Shown here one piece after another: positions 6,354-12,341 of a DNA stretch of 14,400 nt. The stretch comes from a bacterium (GTDB taxonomy: Bacteria > JAJRZV01). The notes below the pieces were generated by a model. That model saw only the letters and a list, made by a program, of their open reading frames with translations, was not told where the DNA came from and ran no database searches. The stretch covers positions 1 to 14,400 of the forward strand of contig JAJRZV010000026.1 in the NCBI GenBank assembly GCA_024275095.1, given 5' to 3'. Each line of letters begins with the position of its first letter. The stretch's first letter is position 1. A program made the position numbers and the translations under genes.

Positions 6354-8477
6354 TTAAAACTCGTAACCAACTTTTACCGAATATGCATCTTCCGGCATCG
6401 CCTCAAACATGTCTTCATCCGTCCAGTCATCACCGGCACAGAAAATAAACTCCCACCGGTCCTTCTCCAGCCAGTGTCTCGCAGCTCGTCCCTTGTTGAC
6501 ACCCGTATGCTTTACCTCGATAACCTTATTTCCCTCGAGCACAGATACGTCCAGATTGGCCGTCAGGTGAAGAAGCGTATCTTTCAGCTCTCCTGCACGC
6601 GCTATGGCCATTTCCGCCTCCACAGCTCGGTAATGCCACGCAAGCGAATATTCCTTCTCTTCCAGAAAAGAGCCTGGTGTTCTATCCACGTACATTTCCA
6701 TAATGGGCCGAATTTCCTCTTTCCAGCGAGTGTCTGCTGTTTCAGTGCGCCGCCACCGTCCACCCCTGTGTTTTATAAACGCTCCGTGCTCTGCTACGAG
6801 ATTCAATTTCAACGAACCAAACCATCTGTCGAGCGTTTGTTTATCGCGTCCCGAAATAATCACCACATCATTCGCCCTGTCTTCTTGCAAGCCCTTTAAC
6901 AAAGCATACAGTTCTTCATCAGGTGCAGCTTCTTCCGGCATCCGGGCAAAGGGGGTGAGTGTTCCGTCGTAATCAAGAAAAATCAATCGCCGAGATGCTT
7001 TCCTGTATTCAGAAACCATGCGGGATCTCACGCGTGGGTGCAATATTCGACCGCGCAGCTCCTGCTGAATGGTGCGCACCTGTTCAAGCCGATCCATAAA
7101 ATCTCTTACCCATCGAGTAATATCGTAACGACGGATACGATCCTGCATACTGCGGTTTCTCTTTACCTGTTCTTTCTCAGGCATCGTCAGTGCCGCGTAT
7201 ATCGCCTCGGCCATTTCGTGAACATTATTGGGATTCACAACAATTGCTTCACTGAGCTCCCTCGCAGCGCCGGCCATTTCGCTCAATATAAGTACACCCC
7301 TTCCATCCCGCCGGGCAGAGACGTACTCCTTTGCAATAAGATTCATTCCGTCCCTGAGAGGTGTAATCAGTGCAACATCACACACGCCATAGAGAGCTGT
7401 GAGGTTATCAAAGGGAAGATAGCGATACATGTACCACACCGGCATCCATCCAATGGTTGCGTATTTGCCGTTTATTCGTCCAACCAGTTCATCAATCTGG
7501 CGTTTGAGAACCCGGTACTGTTCCACACCGATGCGAGAAGGAACAACCACGAGAATGAGAGTCACCTCTCCTCGAAAATCAGGGTTTCGCTCTAAAAAGA
7601 AGTCAAAGGCCTCCAGGCGATTGGGGATGCCTTTCGAATAATCAAGCCGATCAACTGATAAAATGAGCCTCCTGGGCCCCACGCGGGTGCGTATTGTCCG
7701 CATTTCGTGCTGAACCCCGGGTTGGGAGGTGGCATGGTGATATTTCTCAAAATCAATACTCATTGGAAACGCATCGGCCCGCATAATGTGACTGCCATCA
7801 TTAATCTGCCCAAGAGAATTTTCCAGACCAAGTATTCGCCTGATGCTGTCAAGGAAATGAAACACGTAATCGTAAATATGAAACCCTACGAGATCTGCTC
7901 CGAGAAGACCCTTTAACAGTTCAGCTCTCCAGGGCAACAGGCGGAAAATTTCATACGAAGGAAAGGGAATGTGAAGAAAAAAACCTATGCGCGCTCGAGG
8001 AAGTTTCTCCCGTAAAAGTGAAGGCAGGAGCATTAAATGATAATCATGGACCCAGATAATATCATCTTCGTCTGCAAGCTCCAGTACAGCATCTGCATAA
8101 AGCTGATTTACATTTTTATAGGATTCCCACATGCGGTCATCATAAACAGTGTAGGAAGGAAAATAGTGGAACAAAGGCCAGATGGTTCGGTTGCAGAAAC
8201 CATGATAAAAATTATCAATATCTGCCTGTCGCAAAAATATGGGATGATATCCAGCACAGAGAAGTTTCTCCTCCAGCTCTTCCTTGGCTTCACGCGCACG
8301 TTCTGAAGACATGCCTGCCCAACCCAGCCATACGTATCGCCCTTTATCAAACACGGAAGCAAGCCCGGTAGCCACGCCACCGGCGCTGGGTTGAATTCTG
8401 TATTCACCAGAACGTCTTACAATGTTCACAGGAAGACGATTTGAAACAAGTATCAGCTTTCCTTTTTGTTTTTGCAT
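6354..8477 (-). CDS. otsAB: Bifunctional trehalose-6-phosphate synthase/phosphatase (OtsA-OtsB fusion), possibly truncated at the C-terminus
   Basis: Counted from ATG 8477 the product is 707 residues. The N-terminal GT20 synthase (about 1-480) makes trehalose 6-phosphate from UDP-glucose and glucose 6-phosphate. It shows SNRLPV (12-17), the GG loop (33-34), WVHDYHLMLLP (142-152), HIPFPS (169-174), VDRLDYSKGI (275-284; R277 and K282 contact phosphates) and TPLRDGMNLIAKEYV (372-386). The C-terminal HAD phosphatase (about 490-707) removes the phosphate. It shows DYDGT (502-506; nucleophile D502, acid D504), SGR (542-544) and GDDWTDEDMF (682-691). I chose ATG 8477 because SNRLPV then lies where OtsA proteins carry it. 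A TTG at 8525, with AGGAAAGGA before it, would add 16 residues and overlap the FecR gene. The protein ends at VKVGYEF, about 20-28 residues early for a phosphatase. The missing segment is encoded in frame just after the TAA. Confidence 0.9.
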   Translation of the reverse strand: MQKQKGKLILVSNRLPVNIVRRSGEYRIQPSAGGVATGLASVFDKGRYVWLGWAGMSSERAREAKEELEEKLLCAGYHPIFLRQADIDNFYHGFCNRTIWPLFHYFPSYTVYDDRMWESYKNVNQLYADAVLELADEDDIIWVHDYHLMLLPSLLREKLPRARIGFFLHIPFPSYEIFRLLPWRAELLKGLLGADLVGFHIYDYVFHFLDSIRRILGLENSLGQINDGSHIMRADAFPMSIDFEKYHHATSQPGVQHEMRTIRTRVGPRRLILSVDRLDYSKGIPNRLEAFDFFLERNPDFRGEVTLILVVVPSRIGVEQYRVLKRQIDELVGRINGKYATIGWMPVWYMYRYLPFDNLTALYGVCDVALITPLRDGMNLIAKEYVSARRDGRGVLILSEMAGAARELSEAIVVNPNNVHEMAEAIYAALTMPEKEQVKRNRSMQDRIRRYDITRWVRDFMDRLEQVRTIQQELRGRILHPRVRSRMVSEYRKASRRLIFLDYDGTLTPFARMPEEAAPDEELYALLKGLQEDRANDVVIISGRDKQTLDRWFGSLKLNLVAEHGAFIKHRGGRWRRTETADTRWKEEIRPIMEMYVDRTPGSFLEEKEYSLAWHYRAVEAEMAIARAGELKDTLLHLTANLDVSVLEGNKVIEVKHTGVNKGRAARHWLEKDRWEFIFCAGDDWTDEDMFEAMPEDAYSVKVGYEF

Positions 8478-8484
8478 AAAGGAT

Positions 8485-9447
8485 TTATTTGAGCTCTTCT
8501 TCGAATCTCCGAAATCGCTCTTCAATCCTTTCCTGTTTCCGTCGCAGCTTTTCCTCTATCGCTTTCTTTTTCTTTTGAAACCGCTTTTCGACCCGTCTCA
8601 TCACTCTTTCAAAACGCGCGTTCACTTCACGAAATCTATTCTCAACCTCCTCCAGTGTAACCCCTCTTTTTCTGTACACCTGGAAAGAATGAGAAAGCAT
8701 TTCCTGGAGTTCTACAGAATTGACCAGATCCTCTCCAACTTTCTCCGGACGATCTTCTTCTCCCATATCTTCTACAAACGATTGGTACTTCTTCAACCTC
8801 TGTTGCATTACTCTGTTAATAGCCCTGAGCAGTTCCTGTTGTTTCTTTTCAAAAGCAAGTTTCTTTTGCAGGGCCCACCTCTCATAGTCAAAAGGAATTG
8901 CAAGAGACTGAACCCTTATCCCTTCCTCAATATCCACAATGGCTCTCTTTCCTCCTTCCACTTCCATTTCCGCACCATTAAGGGCAACTCTTCCCTCTTC
9001 AACTTCCACAACCGTGGAACCATCTGCTGCCACGATGACACTGAAATCTGTGCCCCGTACTCCCATAACAGAAGACGGGGACGTAACACTCACAACCCGA
9101 TCACGTGTAATCTTTTTTATCACAGCCTTTATCCGACCAATGGAGACTTTAATAAATGAAAACACCTTTGAGATTTCGGAGGAGGGCGCTATTTCCTTTT
9201 CTTCTATCTTCAATTCAGAAGATTCAAACACTGTCACAGAAGAGCCATCGCTGTAGGTAATTACCGTCCGGGACTTCTTCCCTGTTTGAACAACGTCTCC
9301 ACTGAACAGTACTGCACCCGGAGTTGCTCTTACAACAGGACCCACACCAGCGCGAACAATCTTTACTTCCCCCACCACGGATTTGACGGAAGCAAGCTGA
9401 CTCTGACTGGATGCTATCAATACAGCTGCTATTAAACACTTCACCAT
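8485..9447 (-). CDS. Secreted FecR-domain protein with a highly charged C-terminal helix
   Basis: The product is 320 residues. Residues 1-18 look like a signal peptide (short basic start, hydrophobic core LIAAVLIA) without a lipobox, so export to the periplasm or cell surface is likely. A FecR-type beta domain fills about 20-180, including MGVRGTDFSV at 128-137, the conserved core of the family. Residues about 190-320 are helical. The last 55 or so (264-320) are almost all Glu, Lys, Arg and Gln with regular Phe and Ile, suggesting a coiled coil or single alpha helix. Classical FecR is an iron-signal anti-sigma regulator with a membrane segment. This one has neither a sigma factor neighbour nor a later transmembrane segment, so a structural or ligand-binding role is as likely. 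ATG 9447 follows the dnaN stop by two bases, with GAGG at the end of dnaN as Shine-Dalgarno sequence. Confidence 0.78.
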   Translation of the reverse strand: MVKCLIAAVLIASSQSQLASVKSVVGEVKIVRAGVGPVVRATPGAVLFSGDVVQTGKKSRTVITYSDGSSVTVFESSELKIEEKEIAPSSEISKVFSFIKVSIGRIKAVIKKITRDRVVSVTSPSSVMGVRGTDFSVIVAADGSTVVEVEEGRVALNGAEMEVEGGKRAIVDIEEGIRVQSLAIPFDYERWALQKKLAFEKKQQELLRAINRVMQQRLKKYQSFVEDMGEEDRPEKVGEDLVNSVELQEMLSHSFQVYRKRGVTLEEVENRFREVNARFERVMRRVEKRFQKKKKAIEEKLRRKQERIEERFRRFEEELK

Positions 9448-9449
9448 TC

Positions 9450-10571
9450 TTATATCCTCATGGGCATTATCACCTGCGTCACCGCCGGCTCGTCATCTGA
9501 CTGAATAAGCCAGGCAGACTGTTCATCATTTCCTTTAAAAAGAATACTGGAAGCATCAAACGCATCGATGGCATCTTCAACATAATTCGCATTGAATACG
9601 ACCTCAATATCTCTTCCTGACCTTCTTTCAACAGGAACGTGCTCCTCACCTTCTCCTGCATCAGGAGAAGCAGAAGCGACAACAACCTCATTCTCTTTAA
9701 ACCTGAGAGATACCTGAGGCATTTTCTGATACGCCAAGGGCATAACCCTTCTCACAGCCCTTCTCAACTTTTCTCGTTCTATCTGATAAATAATAGAAAA
9801 ATCTCGGGGTAACACCGACTCATAATCAGGAAACTGACCTTCAACAAGGCGCATGGTAAAGGTTATCTCATCACCTGATACCGCCAGTATACCAGAATCA
9901 ACATGGATGTAAATATCTTCACCCATTTCTTTGAGAATTTTTTTCATTTCGAGAATACCTTTCCTCGGAATAATCACACCGTCTTCAAAAGCACTGAGAG
10001 AATTCTCAACCGGATAGCTCGCCAGAGAAAGCCTGTGGGAATCCGTAGCCACACACTCGAGAAATGTTTTGTTATCAATATTTTTAATTTTCATAAATAC
10101 TCCATTGAGCTGATACCTTGTTTCGTCGGTGGAGGCGGCAAACGCTGTTTTTTCAATTACCGTGTTCAACAGTTCCGCTGAAAGTTTTGCTCCAGATGTT
10201 GACTGAAATTCGGGCAGTTGAGGAAAATCATCCGGATCACTTTTGAGAATTTTAAAATCTCCCGTCTCCGTAATGATTTCTACTGTTTTTTCCCTTTCCA
10301 CTATTTGCACCTTCGGAGAGTCTGTTTCTTTTATCAGTTCGTAAAGCGTACGCCCGGGTACAAGAATTACACCGTGTGTACTCACTGTTTCAGCAGGAAT
10401 TTTTCTTACAAATCCTAACTCAAGATTGGTGGCGGAAACAGAAACAAACTGTTCGTTGATGGTACGAATAAGAACATTAGAAACGACAGCATATGCTCCT
10501 TTTTTTTCGATGATCCCCTGTACAAGGTAAAGAGTTTTTTCAAATGTTTTCTTTTCCACCACAATATTCAT
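9450..10571 (-). CDS. dnaN: DNA polymerase III sliding clamp, beta subunit
   Basis: The product is 373 residues, the normal length for the beta clamp, which forms a ring-shaped dimer on DNA and tethers the replicative polymerase. Family signatures are present: ATDSHRLSLA at 175-184, EGQFPDYESVLP at 244-255, and the C-terminal VIMPMRI that forms part of the partner-binding pocket. The start ATG 10571 lies after AGGAGGTGA. Another ATG four bases upstream is out of frame and opens only a few codons, which could slightly tune initiation. It follows dnaA in the usual order but is separated by 208 bases rich in DnaA boxes. Downstream the usual recF is replaced by a FecR-domain gene two bases away. 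Confidence 0.97.
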   Translation of the reverse strand: MNIVVEKKTFEKTLYLVQGIIEKKGAYAVVSNVLIRTINEQFVSVSATNLELGFVRKIPAETVSTHGVILVPGRTLYELIKETDSPKVQIVEREKTVEIITETGDFKILKSDPDDFPQLPEFQSTSGAKLSAELLNTVIEKTAFAASTDETRYQLNGVFMKIKNIDNKTFLECVATDSHRLSLASYPVENSLSAFEDGVIIPRKGILEMKKILKEMGEDIYIHVDSGILAVSGDEITFTMRLVEGQFPDYESVLPRDFSIIYQIEREKLRRAVRRVMPLAYQKMPQVSLRFKENEVVVASASPDAGEGEEHVPVERRSGRDIEVVFNANYVEDAIDAFDASSILFKGNDEQSAWLIQSDDEPAVTQVIMPMRI

Positions 10572-10600
10572 TCATTCACCTCCTGAATAAGAGAAAAGAC

Positions 10601-10613
10601 ATAATAATAATAG
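10601..10613 (+). other. Possible DnaA-trio element (TAA-TAA-TAA-TAG)
   Basis: The plus strand reads ATAATAATAATAG followed by CCTG and GGTTCCACTG. Read 3' to 5' from the G this gives GAT-AAT-AAT-AAT, the form of DnaA-trio repeats that guide strand opening next to DnaA boxes in several bacterial origins. The nearest good DnaA box is about 55 bp away; the adjacent GGTTCCACT is a poor match. Short AT repeats also occur by chance. Confidence 0.3.
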
Positions 10614-10667
10614 CCTGTTGGTTCCACTGAAAAAAGGAAAAATGTTTAAGAAAACAGGGAGTAAGAT

Positions 10668-10765
10668 TGTGTAAAACCTTGTGGGTAAGTTCAAACTTTT
10701 CCACACTGCACGTCACATTTTCCACGCGATAAAAAAGGATACTCTTTTTCAACAATCTTTCCACA
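10668..10765. other. DnaA-box cluster between dnaA and dnaN (probable oriC part)
   Basis: Six sites resembling the DnaA box TTATCCACA fall within about 100 bp. On the minus strand they are TTTTACACA (10676-10668) and TTACCCACA (10688-10680, one mismatch). On the plus strand they are TTTTCCACA (10697-10705, one mismatch), TTTTCCACG (10718-10726), TTTTCAACA (10746-10754) and CTTTCCACA (10757-10765). Two of the plus-strand sites are 21 bp apart, about two helical turns. The rest of the 208-bp gap holds an AT-rich repeat and the dnaN ribosome-binding site. No gene is seen in it. Placement of the origin here is an inference from box density. Confidence 0.65.
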
Positions 10766-10779
10766 CGAGTTTTCACAGG

Positions 10780-12108
10780 TTATCCTTTCAGTTTTTTGGT
10801 AAGATTTTCTATCAGCTCTCGAATATCCGGATCGTTTTTTACAAGTTCCTTTATTTTGTTTACTGAATGTATAACAGTGGAATGGTCCTTTCCTCCGAAA
10901 CGATGCCCAATATCCGGAAAAGAAGAATGAAGGACCTCCCGGCAGAGATACATGGCGATCTGGCGCGGAAACGCAATGTGTTTTGTCCTTTTTTTTGATT
11001 TGATCTCATTCGCCCTGATATTAAAGTGACGAGCAACCGTGTTGATTACATCATCCTCCGTGAGTTTACGCCGTTGAGAGATAAATCCGGAGAGGGCTTC
11101 GTCGACAAGTTCTTTTGTGATGTCTCCTCCTTTCATAGAGGCATAGGCAAGTACCCGTACAAGGGCGCCTTCCAGCTTGCGTACGTTATCAGCATTGACC
11201 TGCTGGACAATGTAGTGTGCCAGTTCTTCATTGAGATAAAAATTCTCGAGAAGCGCCTTTTTGCGGATAATTGCAACTTTTGTCTCATATTCAGGCGGTT
11301 TTATGTCAACAATGAGTCCCTGTTCAAAACGATTTTTTAATCTCTCTTCTACTTCTGAAAGGTTCTGGGGATATTTATCACTGGTAAGAACGATTTGTTT
11401 TCTCGCATTAAAGAATATATTGAATATATGAAAAAATTGGTCTTGTGTTCCAGGTTTGCCCTCAAGATAATGAATATCATCAACAAGTAAAACATCAAAA
11501 GAATTTCTGTAGAAATTTTGAAATTCCAGAATTTTGTTGGTGACCGACGCTCTTACAAAATCATTCATAAACTGGTCCGTTGTGATACTACACACCCGGA
11601 GGTTTGTACGGGACGAAATAATTTTGTTACCAATGGCATTAAGAAGATGGGTTTTGCCCAACCCGACTCCCCCGTAGATAAACAGGGGGTTATACCGGGT
11701 ACCAGGGGATTCAGCAACCGCATTGGCTGCCGCGTAGGCGAATTCGTTGCTTTTTCCAACAACAAACGTGTCAAAGGTAAAGCGAAGGTCAAGCAGGCCA
11801 AACAACCGGCCGTTGCGGACCGGTACCTTAGCCGTGTTTGGAGAAGGAACGACCCCCGTATCCTTCCACTCGTATTCCACCTTTATTGAATGTCCATAGA
11901 ATTCTGCCAGGGTGCGCTCCAGAATATCGGCATAATTTCGTTTAAACCACTTGAGGAAGTATTCGTCAGGCACGCGCATGCGCACCTTATCAGATTTGAA
12001 GGATACCGGTTCCAGTGGTTTGAACCAGGCCTCAAAGGCGTGTTTGTCATTGAGTTCTTCCTGTATGCGCAGGAGCACGTCGTCCCATGTGGCTTTTTTT
12101 TGTTTCAT
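10780..12108 (-). CDS. dnaA: Chromosomal replication initiator protein DnaA
   Basis: DnaA binds its boxes at oriC, forms an ATP-dependent filament and opens the duplex. Counted from ATG 12108 the product is 442 residues, a typical length. Domain I covers about 1-80 (TWDDVLLRIQEEL). AAA+ domain III follows after a short linker, with Walker A GGVGLGKT (146-153), Walker B LLVDDIH (207-213), and the NRFEQGL box with the arginine finger near R260. The C-terminal DNA-binding domain IV has the signature GGKDHSTVIH (405-414). A TTG at 12144 would add 12 residues (LCNTFQHAVEK), but it lacks a Shine-Dalgarno sequence and family proteins start near the ATG. A DnaA box lies one base before the ATG, so self-repression is plausible. 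A candidate promoter lies at 12272-12300. Confidence 0.97.
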   Translation of the reverse strand: MKQKKATWDDVLLRIQEELNDKHAFEAWFKPLEPVSFKSDKVRMRVPDEYFLKWFKRNYADILERTLAEFYGHSIKVEYEWKDTGVVPSPNTAKVPVRNGRLFGLLDLRFTFDTFVVGKSNEFAYAAANAVAESPGTRYNPLFIYGGVGLGKTHLLNAIGNKIISSRTNLRVCSITTDQFMNDFVRASVTNKILEFQNFYRNSFDVLLVDDIHYLEGKPGTQDQFFHIFNIFFNARKQIVLTSDKYPQNLSEVEERLKNRFEQGLIVDIKPPEYETKVAIIRKKALLENFYLNEELAHYIVQQVNADNVRKLEGALVRVLAYASMKGGDITKELVDEALSGFISQRRKLTEDDVINTVARHFNIRANEIKSKKRTKHIAFPRQIAMYLCREVLHSSFPDIGHRFGGKDHSTVIHSVNKIKELVKNDPDIRELIENLTKKLKG

Positions 12109-12109
12109 T

Positions 12110-12217
12110 TTTTCCACAGCATGTTGAAAAGTGTTACAAAGCAAATATTTTTATTTTTTAGGCACATAGAAGTTGGCTTCGCTACTTTTTGTGTTGTTTG
12201 TTCTACATTTTTCCACA
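12110..12217. other. DnaA boxes and AT-rich tract upstream of dnaA (second oriC part)
   Basis: Two identical TTTTCCACA boxes lie on the plus strand at 12110-12118 and 12209-12217. An inverted TTTTCAACA lies at 12130-12122 on the minus strand. Between them is an 18-bp run with no G or C (12143-12160) that could serve as an unwinding element or part of a promoter. The first box nearly touches the dnaA start codon. Together with the dnaA-dnaN cluster this suggests a two-part origin. Confidence 0.55.
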
Positions 12218-12271
12218 TAATGCTTGTTTTTTCTGTGATGTTTTCCCCTCCTCTCCGGTGGGTGGTGTTCT

Positions 12272-12300
12272 ATATTAGAAGCACCTGCTTCTGTGTGCAA
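12272..12300 (-). promoter_or_regulatory. Candidate dnaA promoter enclosing a palindrome
   Basis: On the minus strand TTGCAC (12300-12295) and TAATAT (12277-12272) are exactly 17 bases apart, each matching four of six consensus bases. Transcription would start near 12265, giving a leader of about 155 bases that includes a DnaA box and the AT-rich tract. The whole spacer is occupied by a perfect palindrome, so a repressor bound there would block RNA polymerase. Confidence 0.4.
12277..12292. repeat. Perfect 16-bp inverted repeat in the dnaA/PBP divergent region
   Basis: AGAAGCACCTGCTTCT has 7-bp arms (AGAAGCA/TGCTTCT) around a central CC. It has no following T-tract, so it is not a terminator. 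Its place between -35 and -10 of a candidate dnaA promoter, and upstream of the divergent PBP gene, suggests an operator for a dimeric regulator. The regulator is not identifiable. Confidence 0.55.
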
Positions 12301-12341
12301 GGAAAAAATCACCGCTGACATTGACACTGTGGAGTAGTAGA

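Noticed and set aside
8478-8525. TTG start 8525 for OtsAB
   Set aside because: It would overlap the FecR gene by 41 bases and add residues not seen in OtsA proteins. It is kept as an alternative because AGGAAAGGA precedes it.
8422-9159. Plus-strand 245-residue open frame
   Set aside because: It is antisense to the FecR gene and the otsAB start. The Phe/Leu/Ser-rich product reflects the Glu/Lys codons on the other strand.
12109-12144. TTG start for DnaA adding 12 residues
   Set aside because: It has no Shine-Dalgarno sequence, the extra residues do not resemble DnaA N-termini, and the region holds DnaA boxes.
12277-12292. Palindrome considered as a terminator
   Set aside because: No T-tract follows on either strand, and it lies between divergent genes where no transcript ends.
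12321-12326. Perfect TTGACA on the plus strand before the PBP gene
   Set aside because: The matching -10 would fall inside the coding region and nothing resembling TATAAT is there.
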